In this document: piece by piece, positions 37,762 through 46,236 of the stretch
How the letters are laid out: every line of letters begins with the position of its first letter
Position numbering within the stretch: the stretch's first letter is position 1
Origin: an uncultured Cohaesibacter sp.
GTDB lineage: Bacteria; Pseudomonadota; Alphaproteobacteria; Rhizobiales; Cohaesibacteraceae
Reading direction: 5' to 3'
DNA length: 64,000 nt
NCBI RefSeq assembly: GCF_963666525.1
Contig: NZ_OY762905.1
Span: forward strand, 3,885,501-3,949,500
Made by a program: the position numbers and the translations under genes
Notes under the pieces: model-generated
Databases searched by the model: none
Told to the model about the DNA's origin: nothing
What the model saw: only the letters and a program-made list of their open reading frames with translations

Positions 37762-37930
37762 CGTAGCGAGCCTAACTGTTTAGGCCGCGCGTAAGCAGAG
37801 CTTGATCGCACTTTGCAGGAACACGCCGCATCGTTCCTGCTGCGTGGTGAATGTGGCTTCCCTTCACCGCGCGTCTAGCTGCCCCGTTTCTGTCGCTACC
37901 AAGCGGTTTGAGCGGGGCAGCCTATTTTTT
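37762..37930 (+). ncRNA. Structured small RNA candidate with four hairpins
   Basis: Four successive stems can be drawn. GCCTAA/TTAGGC is at 37770-37785. GCAGGAAC/GTTCCTGC is at 37815-37840. GCGTGGTGAA/TTCACCGCGC is at 37842-37872, with one G-U pair. The last is a terminator, GCTGCCCCG/CGGGGCAGC, at 37878-37921, followed by TATTTTTT. There is no credible reading frame with a ribosome site. A promoter-like pair lies at 37728-37750. Length would be about 170 nt. I do not recognise the family; the sequence lacks the hallmarks of SRP RNA, RNase P RNA and tmRNA. Confidence 0.68.
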
Positions 37931-38369
37931 CCAATCCACGTCAGTTGCTATCGCGAAGCTCTTGAGAGGGCCTTGCGCACCAACACCAAGGCCCGTTTCC
38001 AGCGCGAAAAAAGCTGACAGGGTGCTCCCTCGGAATTGAAAAAGTGCGCTCGTGGAGCCAACTGCTGAGTGCCGAGGAAGCTCTAAGTCGTTGTCAGGCG
38101 CAAAATAGCCCACACCCTCGCGTGAAACACTTTTATCTCCCGCCTTGGCATATTACCCTAACAAAAGGTTAACTGCTTGATTCGGCGCTTTTGCGCTGAA
38201 AGCTCTCAAATCGGCCCGCAAGCCCGGATGCATCCATTCGTTGAAATCTGCCCTGAGAGAGACCGGCTAGAGTATGGCGGCACACACAGCATGATTTGCG
38301 TGTTTGGACGCTGATGAAGTAACAGTAAGAAAACGGGCGCGACAAGACGCCTGCAACGGAGATGAAAAC
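37931..38369. other. Leader region of the TipF-like gene
   Basis: About 440 bases after the RNA terminator and before the EAL gene. The TipF promoter should be here. AGGTTAAC near 38166 is a lone half-site of CtrA type without a partner at the right spacing. Confidence 0.4.
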
Positions 38370-40400
38370 ATGCAAAGGCTAGGGGCCGTTTTTATCGCCA
38401 TTTGTATGGTAGCCATCTCTGCGTCTGTCGGCGCCATGTTGCATTTCAAGTTCGGCCTGTCGATTACGGAAGCGTCGCCCTTTTCCTTCGGTGTCTTGCT
38501 GACCCTGCTGTTGGTTCACTATCAGATCAGCCGCGTGCGTGACCGCTTGATGCTTGATGAGCAGATGGACGACATGACGCGACTCAAGCTCTCATTGACC
38601 AAGGAAGTGCAGGACGTGCGCGATATGGCGCGTGAGCTCAATGCCTCGGTCGCCGAGCGACTGGAAAAGGAGATGGAACCCTTTCTGGCCGAACTCGATG
38701 TCATCGGCACGCTGGTCAAGCAATTGGCCGAGAGTTGTGCCGAACTGGATGAACGCGTCCACAAGGGCGATCGTCGGGTGGCCGAAGTCAATGCCCAGCT
38801 GATCGCTGCAACCAGTTCTGTCAAACAGCTCGAAGAGCATCTGCGTGCCAGTGCGCGCTCTCTGGCTGCCAGAAGCGACCGGCCGATGGCTCCCGTTGCC
38901 AGTGCGAGCGGAGACCTTGCCGGGCCGGATGCCCCATTCGGGCCGAGACAGGTGGACCCGTCGCCGTTTGCAACCGCTGCGGCAACGGCACCTGTTGCCC
39001 CGGAACGGCCTGCGCCTATGAGCGAGGAACCTGCCGCTCCGCCCCGCCCAGTGTTGACCGGGAGACCAGACAAGCCGATCAATCCGCAGGATGAAGCAGA
39101 CGTGAGACGCGCTCTGGCACTTGGCCATATCGAGCTATTCATGCAGCCGATTGTCACTCTGCCGATGCGCAAGCCGCAGTTCTATGAGGCCCTGACGCGC
39201 CTCAAGACCGATGATGATCGCATCCTCACCCCGGATATCTTCCTGCCGGTTTGTCGCAAGAACAATTTCCTGCCAATGCTGGATCGTTTGGCGATCAACG
39301 AAGCCTTCCGACTGTTGCGCAGATTGACTGACCGTGGCCATGCGGTTGACCTGTTTTGCAATCTGTCGCTTGATAGCCTTGCGGACGTCGATTTCTTCAA
39401 TCTGATGCGCGATCTGTTCGATCAGAACCGGGACTTGTCGTCCCATGTCGTTCTGGAGTTTTCCCAGGCTGATATGCGGTCCTTCGGCCTGATGGAAGAC
39501 GAAACTCTCAAGCTGCTTGCCTCCATGGGTTTCCGCTTCTCGGTCGACCGGGTGACCAATCTGGCAGCCGGGTTCGACGACTTTGCCCAGAAGGGCGTGA
39601 AGTTTGCCAAGATCGCAGCACCGATCCTGACCCATCGGGAGGCCGGGCGTGGGCTTGACATTCATCCCGCCGATTTCTCGCGCCTTCTCTCGCGCAAGGG
39701 CATCGAACTGATCGTCACCCACGTTGAGAGCGAGCGGGATCTGGTCAATCTCATCGATTACAATATTCATCTGGCTCAGGGTAATCATTTTGCGCCAGCC
39801 AAGGCCCTCAAGGCCCCGTCAACGGATACGGCCTTGCGCGGCGGAGAGCAGTCCGGCACCATCGCCCAGCAGCAGCAGGCCGCCGCTGGGCAGCCTCAGC
39901 GCCGAGAGATGCCCCCCCAGACGCAGCAGAGACCCGCTCCTGTCGCTCAGGGGCGCGCGGCACAGCGGCCTCAGCCACAGCCGGGCGTGGCTCCGACGCA
40001 AGCGCAGAGAGCAGTCCCTCCCGTCCGGTCCGCGCAGCGACCACAAGCACCGTCCTCCGCTCCGGCGATTCCCGCCCAGTCGGCGTCTGGCCTCAGGCCT
40101 GGACCAGATGAGTCGTCTCGCACTCTGGGGCAGAACCCGCGCATCGCAGAGGCCCTGCGCGCAATGGCGGCCGAAGATGGTAACAACAGCGAAACCCGCG
40201 ATCATTTCCGCACAGCTCTTGCAGAGGCAGCAGGCCTGCTCGGATCCAACGAGATGGCAGAGCCGGTCGCCGCGCCGCAGCGCCAGCAACGCATGGCCGC
40301 CCAGCAACCAAGGGCACAATCCGTTTCCGACCGCCTGCCGGCAGCCGACGACTTCGGTCTCCAGACTGGTACCGATCGGGGTCAGTTTATTGAAGTCTAG
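38370..40400 (+). CDS. tipF: TipF-like EAL-domain protein, degenerate active site
   Basis: About 676 residues. Two N-terminal membrane helices (about 5-25 and 36-50) are followed by a coiled coil (about 55-165), a Pro/Ala linker, an EAL domain (about 245-480) and a Pro/Gln-rich tail. This is the architecture of Caulobacter TipF, a c-di-GMP receptor needed for flagellum assembly. The EAL domain keeps Glu273 (YEALTRL), Asn331, Glu363, Lys414, Glu453 and Gln470, but the DDFG metal motif is replaced by VDRV (392-395). It is therefore more likely a c-di-GMP binder than a phosphodiesterase. The ATG at 38370 has a good ribosome site (CGGAGA). Confidence 0.82.
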   Translation: MQRLGAVFIAICMVAISASVGAMLHFKFGLSITEASPFSFGVLLTLLLVHYQISRVRDRLMLDEQMDDMTRLKLSLTKEVQDVRDMARELNASVAERLEKEMEPFLAELDVIGTLVKQLAESCAELDERVHKGDRRVAEVNAQLIAATSSVKQLEEHLRASARSLAARSDRPMAPVASASGDLAGPDAPFGPRQVDPSPFATAAATAPVAPERPAPMSEEPAAPPRPVLTGRPDKPINPQDEADVRRALALGHIELFMQPIVTLPMRKPQFYEALTRLKTDDDRILTPDIFLPVCRKNNFLPMLDRLAINEAFRLLRRLTDRGHAVDLFCNLSLDSLADVDFFNLMRDLFDQNRDLSSHVVLEFSQADMRSFGLMEDETLKLLASMGFRFSVDRVTNLAAGFDDFAQKGVKFAKIAAPILTHREAGRGLDIHPADFSRLLSRKGIELIVTHVESERDLVNLIDYNIHLAQGNHFAPAKALKAPSTDTALRGGEQSGTIAQQQQAAAGQPQRREMPPQTQQRPAPVAQGRAAQRPQPQPGVAPTQAQRAVPPVRSAQRPQAPSSAPAIPAQSASGLRPGPDESSRTLGQNPRIAEALRAMAAEDGNNSETRDHFRTALAEAAGLLGSNEMAEPVAAPQRQQRMAAQQPRAQSVSDRLPAADDFGLQTGTDRGQFIEV

Positions 40401-40583
40401 GAATATTGAGGCCTGGCCAGAGTGACATTGGCTGATCCGTTGCCATTTGGCAGTCCGGTTGCTCTTTGCCAGCCTTTGCACACATGTTTGAGCCCGATGA
40501 GGGAGGCTGCCTCTTGACCTTGTATTTTTAACAAGAGACAAGGGGAGGAACCTCAAAACAGCACTCGATTTAAAGGGATTGTC

Positions 40584-41444
40584 ATGTCTTCCCGCCTTGC
40601 CGGCCTTTCTACCATCGCGTCAAATTACAAGGGACTGCTTTCGGATATCTGGGGGGTCCTGCACGATGGCGAGACCGTCAACGATTGCACGGTCGATGCG
40701 CTGTGCAATTTTCGCAAGCAGAACGGGTTGGTCATCCTGATCACCAATGCGCCGCGCCCCTCCGCCAAGATCTGCGAGCAGCTCGATGCGCTGGGTGTGC
40801 CGCACAGCGCCTATGACGCTGTGGTGACATCCGGCGACGTGACGCGGGATGTCTTGCGCAATTCCGGCAAGAAACGGGTTTTCCATCTGGGTCATGAGCG
40901 CAACCTGACGCTCTTTGAGGGGCTTGATCTGGAACTGGTTGATGAGGCCAGCGCCGAAATGGTCTGCTGCACCAGCCTTTTGGACAATCTGACCGAAACG
41001 CCGGATGACTACGACGACCTGCTGCGCCGTCTTGCCCGGCGTCAATTGCCTTTTGTCTGTGCCAACCCGGATCGGATCGCCGATCAGGGGGGCCAGCTTG
41101 TCTATTGTGCCGGAGCTCTGGCTGACCGTTTTGAGGCCTATGGTGGCGAAATTTTCATGGCAGGCAAACCGGAAGCTCCAATTTACGAAGCCTGTCTAGC
41201 CCGCTTTGCTGCGCTCAACAATGGCACTCCGCTGGTGAAGGATGAAATCCTGATCGTCGGCGATGCGCTGCCGACCGACATGCGGGGGGCGCATTATCAG
41301 ACGATCGATGCACTGTTCATCACTGCAGGCATCCATGCGCTTGATTTCGGTCCGCACGACGCTCCGGACGATGAGCGTGTCAATCTGCGCCTGACCCATG
41401 AGGACGTGGAAACCGTCGGCTTCATGACCCGGCTTGCCTGGTAG
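40584..41444 (+). CDS. HAD superfamily hydrolase (TIGR01459 type)
   Basis: A 286-residue HAD hydrolase of class IIA, the TIGR01459 group related to NagD. The nucleophile motif is LLSDIWGVLHDG; the usual second Asp position holds Trp, as in this subgroup. Motif II is LITNAPRPS, and motif III/IV is IVGDALPTDMRGA with a conserved lysine in FMAGKPEAPIY. It probably dephosphorylates a small metabolite; the substrate is unknown. Related genomes often place it near riboflavin-kinase genes, which are not seen here. The ygfZ-type gene follows 170 bases later. Confidence 0.87.
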   Translation: MSSRLAGLSTIASNYKGLLSDIWGVLHDGETVNDCTVDALCNFRKQNGLVILITNAPRPSAKICEQLDALGVPHSAYDAVVTSGDVTRDVLRNSGKKRVFHLGHERNLTLFEGLDLELVDEASAEMVCCTSLLDNLTETPDDYDDLLRRLARRQLPFVCANPDRIADQGGQLVYCAGALADRFEAYGGEIFMAGKPEAPIYEACLARFAALNNGTPLVKDEILIVGDALPTDMRGAHYQTIDALFITAGIHALDFGPHDAPDDERVNLRLTHEDVETVGFMTRLAW

Positions 41445-41567
41445 GCAAGCCAAGCATTCGGACATTGCCAGCCTGTCTGATCCGGTACAGGACTGGAAAC
41501 GCCTCAGGGTTGGATTGAAGCCGGCCTGCGCCTATATCTTGTCAGAAGATAAGACCGTCGCTGCCCG

Positions 41568-41607
41568 CCCGCTTCCGTCGAGAAAGGCCCGCTTCCGTCG
41601 AGAAAGG
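41568..41607 (+). repeat. 20-bp tandem duplication in front of ygfZ
   Basis: Two perfect copies of CCCGCTTCCGTCGAGAAAGG lie head to tail at 41568-41587 and 41588-41607. Each ends in the AGAAAGG that serves as ribosome site for the ATG at 41617, so the duplication places two potential ribosome sites in the leader. Confidence 0.9.
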
Positions 41608-41616
41608 AATGAGTCC

Positions 41617-42468
41617 ATGTCCGCAGTCATGTCAGAAAATGCAATCCTCCATCTTGCCAACCGCGCTGTCGTTCGCCTGTCCGGCACGGACACGGAGAGC
41701 CTGCTGCAACGGCTCGTCACCATTGACATGGATGCACTCAGGGAAGGTGAAGCGCGTCACGGTGCCCTTTTGACGCCACAGGGCAAGATCGCCATGGATT
41801 TCCTGATCTGCCGGGATGGCGGCGCCGTACTGTTCGATCTCGACCAGACGATTGTCGCGTCCTTCATCAAGAAAATGACGCTCTATCGCATGCGCTCCGA
41901 TGTCACGATCAGGGAGAGTGACGAGAGGGTAGGGGTTGCCTTTACGCCCGATGCCGATCCGGACGCTCTTGCCGTGCGCGACATCCGGTCTGAGCAGCTT
42001 GGCTGGCGTCTCTATGGAAAGGGCGAGGGTTGGCAGGCAACCGACGAGCAGAAGAGCGACTATCTGGCACGGCACATCGCCGCCATCGTGCCTCAGGTCG
42101 GGCTGGACTTCACGCTGGAAGATGCCTTCCCCTATGACATCAATATGGATTTCCTGGGCGGGTTGTTTTTTGACAAGGGATGCTATGTCGGTCAGGAGGT
42201 GGTCTCCCGCATGCACCACCGTGGCACGGCCCGCAGACGACTGGTGCGCATCGAAGCTGATCAGCCTATTCCTACAGGAGACGCTGTGATAGAGGCAGGT
42301 GGCAAGCCCGTCGGATCCGTAGGAGCCGTACTCGACAAACGGGCTCTGGCAGTGGTGCGACTTGACCGGGTTGGGGAGGCTCTCAGGGAAAGGGAGCACC
42401 TGACGGTGAAGGGCATTCCCGTGCGGATCGAGCTGCCGGCTTATGCCGATTTTTCCCTCGATAGCTGA
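41617..42468 (+). CDS. ygfZ: YgfZ/GcvT-domain folate-binding protein
   Basis: About 283 residues of the YgfZ family (a tetrahydrofolate-binding, GcvT-like protein) that helps assemble or repair certain Fe-S enzymes. The diagnostic motif is KGCYVGQEVVSRMHHRG, near residue 187, containing the conserved cysteine. The N-terminal ILHLANRAVVRLSGTDTESLLQ and GALLTPQGKIAMDFLI are typical. The start at 41617 is preceded by a duplicated ribosome-site segment. Confidence 0.9.
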   Translation: MSAVMSENAILHLANRAVVRLSGTDTESLLQRLVTIDMDALREGEARHGALLTPQGKIAMDFLICRDGGAVLFDLDQTIVASFIKKMTLYRMRSDVTIRESDERVGVAFTPDADPDALAVRDIRSEQLGWRLYGKGEGWQATDEQKSDYLARHIAAIVPQVGLDFTLEDAFPYDINMDFLGGLFFDKGCYVGQEVVSRMHHRGTARRRLVRIEADQPIPTGDAVIEAGGKPVGSVGAVLDKRALAVVRLDRVGEALREREHLTVKGIPVRIELPAYADFSLDS

Positions 42469-42627
42469 GATCGCCAAAAAATCTGTGCCATCAATGGCGA
42501 CGGCAATCCGAGACGCCTGTCACTTTTGGTCTATGCTTAACAAAAATACAATCGGGCCGCGCCCCTCAATCCTTTATTAAGCATCTCTGCCTAGTCTGGA
42601 GTCCAGTGGGGACGAAGGAACAATCAG

Positions 42628-42963
42628 ATGTCGACAGACTTGCTTGTGTTGGATTCATTGGTCGAAGACATGGCGGCTTATGCCAAAAGGCAGCTTGAGG
42701 AAGGCAACCTTTCCGGGCCGCGTTTTGGTGCCTATGTGAAACTGGCATGGTGCACCCAGTCTGGCACGCCATGCTACTCTGATTGCCAGAATATCATCGA
42801 CGCCCTGCAGAAATTGCGCGATCTGGATCAGGATGAGCAGCTGGACAGCTTCTATGTCGCCATGACGGCCGCAAGTATGGAAGCCTTCCCGCGGATGAAT
42901 ACAATGCTTAACGACTTCGATGCCATCCGCCGTTTGGGCGCTTCGTTGCGCGAGGTCGCCTGA
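42628..42963 (+). CDS. Conserved-looking hypothetical protein
   Basis: A 111-residue soluble, mostly helical protein that I do not recognise. It contains three cysteines (AWCTQSGTPCYSDCQN), spaced in a way that could bind a metal or form disulphides, though there is no signal peptide. Base composition and codon use match the neighbours. The ATG at 42628 follows GAAGGAACA. It is alone between ygfZ and the convergent moaB. Confidence 0.65.
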   Translation: MSTDLLVLDSLVEDMAAYAKRQLEEGNLSGPRFGAYVKLAWCTQSGTPCYSDCQNIIDALQKLRDLDQDEQLDSFYVAMTAASMEAFPRMNTMLNDFDAIRRLGASLREVA

Positions 42964-43103
42964 GCAGTCTCCGGCGACAGCCTTTCAAGCCCCTGACGCC
43001 GTAACCGCCATCACGTCAACGATGGATCAGGCCACGCGCTCTGTTGCAGATTGCGGCAATGCCCCGTACCCGGTTCTCGGAGGGGTGCCAGCACAGGCCA
43101 TTC

Positions 43104-43664
43104 TCATGTGCGGGCTTTTTCTCGTTTCAAATGCTCATCAAGCCGAGGCATCATCTCGACAAAATTGCACGGCTGGTGACGATAGTCCAACTGATAGGCG
43201 AAAATCCCGTCCCATGCATCCTTGCAGGCGCCCGATGAACCTGGAAGGCAGAAGATGAAGGTCGTCCCCGCAAGCCCTGCCGTCGCACGGGACTGGATGG
43301 TCGACGTGCCGATGGTCTCGAACGAGATCTTGTGAAACAGCCAGGAAAAGCCGTCCATCTGCTTGTCGAACAATGGCATCATCGCTTCCGGGGTCACATC
43401 GCGGCCGGTAAAGCCGGTGCCGCCGGTCGAAATGATCACATCGATGCTCGGATTGGAAATCCATGCCTTGGCCTGCGCCTGAATGGCCTCGACGTCGTCC
43501 TTGACGATGGCCCGGTCTGCCAGAATGTGCCCTGCCGCCTCAAGGCGGTCAACAAGCGTCTGGCCGGATTTGTCGTCAACCATCGTCCGGGTGTCGGAGA
43601 CGGTCAGGATCGCGATTTTCAGGGGAATGAAGGCGAGCGGGCGATCAGAATGGGCATGGGCCAT
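43104..43664 (-). CDS. moaB: Molybdenum cofactor biosynthesis protein MoaB
   Basis: A 186-residue MoaB/MogA-fold protein acting in molybdopterin adenylylation. The core motif ISTGGTGFTGRDVTPEA is intact, preceded by ILTVSDTRTMVDDKSGQTL, and FCLPGSSGACKDAW is the second conserved block. Length fits MoaB. No other molybdenum cofactor gene is present in the window. Confidence 0.92.
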   Translation of the reverse strand: MAHAHSDRPLAFIPLKIAILTVSDTRTMVDDKSGQTLVDRLEAAGHILADRAIVKDDVEAIQAQAKAWISNPSIDVIISTGGTGFTGRDVTPEAMMPLFDKQMDGFSWLFHKISFETIGTSTIQSRATAGLAGTTFIFCLPGSSGACKDAWDGIFAYQLDYRHQPCNFVEMMPRLDEHLKREKART

Positions 43665-43779
43665 GGCGTCAGTCCTGTTGAGCTTGGTGCGGGGTGATAC
43701 AAACCGGAACCTGATCTATCAGCCTTTTCCCCCCAGCCTGTCAAGCCACAGCGCCCTTGCCTGACGTTTGGCCTGTTGC

Positions 43780-44400
43780 TCAGCGGCCGATATAGCGGTC
43801 GCGGCGGTGGTTGATGGCGATGATGGAGTTGAGCACGATGGAGCCGAACACCGACCAGGCCACGGTCTGCCACGGGAAGAAGAACAGGGCGGTCGCAAAG
43901 ATCACGAAATCCAGCAGCTGCTGTACATAGCCTGCGCGGAAACCGGTGAACTCCTGGATGGTCACGGCCATCGCTCCGGCGCCGCCAAGGCTACCCTCGT
44001 GGCGGATGATGGCCAGCAGTCCCGCGCCGACCATGGCCCCGAAGGCCAGCATGCCAACCAGAGGGTCCAGATGCTCGAACGCGATCGCCGGGCTGACAAA
44101 CTTCATCATCCCCGACATGCCGACAACGCAGATGACGGACTTGATGGTAAAGCGCAGCCCCATGCGGTGATAGGTGAACCAGTAGAAGGGAATGTTGACA
44201 AGAAAGAACACCGTGCCGAAGTCGTATCCTGTCAAATAGGTGATCAGCAGGGCAAGGCCCGCCGTCTGGCCCGTCAGAAAGCCCAGTTGGGTCAGAAACA
44301 CCATGCCGAGCGAACAGGCAAACACTCCGAAGGCAAGGCCCTGAACATCTTCCAGAAGACTGTGCTTGTCGCTGCTTTTTGCGGTGTCGGTCTTTTTCAT
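43780..44400 (-). CDS. YitT family membrane protein
   Basis: About 206 residues with five to six hydrophobic segments, the YitT/DUF161 family of integral membrane proteins. Characteristic segments are GFLTGQTAGLALLITY, VNIPFYWFTYHRMG and SLGGAGAMAVTIQEFTGFRAG. The function is not established; some members are proposed transporters. The ATG at 44400 is preferred over the upstream one at 44484, which would add a hydrophilic extension. It is downstream of the glyQ-side intergenic region and upstream of moaB on the same strand. Confidence 0.86.
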   Translation of the reverse strand: MKKTDTAKSSDKHSLLEDVQGLAFGVFACSLGMVFLTQLGFLTGQTAGLALLITYLTGYDFGTVFFLVNIPFYWFTYHRMGLRFTIKSVICVVGMSGMMKFVSPAIAFEHLDPLVGMLAFGAMVGAGLLAIIRHEGSLGGAGAMAVTIQEFTGFRAGYVQQLLDFVIFATALFFFPWQTVAWSVFGSIVLNSIIAINHRRDRYIGR

Positions 44401-45183
44401 CTTGATATGGCTTCCCTTTGGCTCGACGGATCGATGGCCAGCATCTAAAGAAGTCGTCGTCAGGATGCCAGTGGAAAAATTCAAAAATGGCGTGCGTCAA
44501 GGCAGGTTTGCTCTGAACGCGCAGCCCATAGACGGAGAAAGTGGCAGGGGAACGCTTGCAACCGTGCTGTTCCGGATTGCCACTGGCTCCCGGGGATAAC
44601 GGCCAAATCAAGAGGAAGGGTTAGGAGGAAAAAGAAATGCGATCCGCCTTTGAACAAATTGCGCGTTGGGGGACGCAAGAGCAATTTCATCACGAAACCA
44701 TACACTTCCAGCCTTCGAGTGGGGACAAGGAAGGTTGAAAGCCCGACAGCGTGATGTCAAAGGCAGATCGCTGGCCCAGCCATCAAAATGACAACCGAAC
44801 CGATTTGATTATGGATTTAGGGAATTCATTTCCTTGTGGCGCAGGACCAGGTCGCATCTCCTTAGGCCGATGCGCGGGCTTATACAGCAGCCGATATGAA
44901 TGCAGCCTGAGCGGCTCATTCATATTTCGTTCATATTGGCATCAAAGGCCAATCAATTGATGCCGGAAAGAGATCGTAGGGGATATGTTTCGGCAGGTCC
45001 AGCGGAATTTGTCTTTAATTTACAGGGAAAGAGCAGCTAGGCTGCGCCCGCGCAGGACCTGCAGAAGATAATCACAGAGCAAAAACCCGCTTTTCTTATG
45101 GGTTCGATTGCATTAGGGTCCGCTCGAGCCTTCGGGACAATCGAGTATTGAATTTTTCACTTCGAACGAGACACTTTAGGAAG
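44401..45183. other. Long intergenic region upstream of glyQ
   Basis: About 780 bases between divergent genes. A strong inverted repeat, ATATGAATG (44894-44902) with CATTCATAT (44917-44925) and an inner GCC/GGC, lies about 260 bases before glyQ and could be an operator or an RNA hairpin. No T-run follows. I see no tRNA and no T-box. No gene recognised. Confidence 0.45.
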
Positions 45184-46131
45184 ATGACCGACATTCTTGC
45201 CCCCCACATGCAGCCTGCACGCTCTTTTCAGGGCATGATCCTTGCGCTGCAGAAATACTGGGCCGATTACGGCTGCGCAGTTCTTCAGCCTTATGACATG
45301 GAAGTCGGTGCCGGTACGTTCCATCCGTCGACCACTCTGCGCGCGCTCGGTCCGCGTCCATGGCGCGCTGCCTATGTGCAGCCTTCGCGCCGTCCGACCG
45401 ATGGCCGCTATGGCGAGAACCCGAACCGTCTCCAGCACTATTATCAGTTTCAGGTGCTCCTGAAGCCGAGCCCGGAAGATCTGCAGGATCTCTACCTGGG
45501 CTCTCTCAAGGCCATCGGTATCGACAGCTCCATTCATGACATCCGCTTTGTCGAGGACGACTGGGAAAGCCCGACTCTTGGCGCCTGGGGCCTTGGCTGG
45601 GAATGCTGGTGTGATGGCATGGAAGTCAGCCAGTTCACCTATTTCCAGCAGGTGGCAGGTATTGAGTGTGCGCCAGTTGCCGGTGAACTGACCTATGGTC
45701 TGGAACGCATCGCGATGTATGTTCAGGGCGTTGACAATGTCTATGACCTCAACTTCAACGGCCGCGATGGCGACGAGCGCATCACCTATGGCGACGTTTT
45801 CCTGCAGACCGAGCAGGAATATTCCCGCCATAACTTCGAATATGCCAACACCGAAATGCTCTTCCAGCATTTCAAGGATGCCGAAGGCGAGTGCAAGGCA
45901 CTGCTGGAACAGGGCGAGAAGGCTGGCAGCGAAGCCGGCATGCATTATTGCGTTTTCCCGGCCTATGACCAGTGCATCAAGGCGTCTCACGTCTTCAACC
46001 TGCTCGATGCTCGCGGCGTGATCTCCGTGACCGAGCGTCAGAGCTACATTCTGCGTGTGCGCGAACTGGCCAAGGCCTGTGGTGAGGCATTCCTTAAGAC
46101 CAAGGCCGGTGGCCTTGGCTACGAAGGCTGA
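45184..46131 (+). CDS. glyQ: Glycyl-tRNA synthetase alpha subunit
   Basis: A 315-residue class II synthetase alpha subunit of the (alpha-beta)2 type, charging tRNA-Gly. Motifs are clear: [57 protein letters not shown] (motif 2) and [16 protein letters not shown] (motif 3). The ATG at 45184 follows TTAGGAAG. Normally glyS, encoding the beta subunit, lies just downstream; here a strong terminator ends the transcript 40 bases after the stop and glyS is not in the window. Confidence 0.96.
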   Translation: MTDILAPHMQPARSFQGMILALQKYWADYGCAVLQPYDMEVGAGTFHPSTTLRALGPRPWRAAYVQPSRRPTDGRYGENPNRLQHYYQFQVLLKPSPEDLQDLYLGSLKAIGIDSSIHDIRFVEDDWESPTLGAWGLGWECWCDGMEVSQFTYFQQVAGIECAPVAGELTYGLERIAMYVQGVDNVYDLNFNGRDGDERITYGDVFLQTEQEYSRHNFEYANTEMLFQHFKDAEGECKALLEQGEKAGSEAGMHYCVFPAYDQCIKASHVFNLLDARGVISVTERQSYILRVRELAKACGEAFLKTKAGGLGYEG

Positions 46132-46170
46132 CCCCGCGCCGCATAAGGGCGAATGGCAATCGCTATCAAA

Positions 46171-46205
46171 AACGCCGGCTTCATCCAATGAAGCCGGCGT
46201 TTTTG
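46171..46205 (+). terminator. Intrinsic terminator of glyQ
   Basis: A perfect 14-bp stem AACGCCGGCTTCAT / ATGAAGCCGGCGTT with a CCA loop is followed by TTTT. It directly follows glyQ. The stem is symmetric, preceded by AAAA, and can also end the convergent FecR transcript. Confidence 0.93.
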
Positions 46206-46236
46206 TAAGCCTTGGGACTATCGGTTCTCGCTGCCG

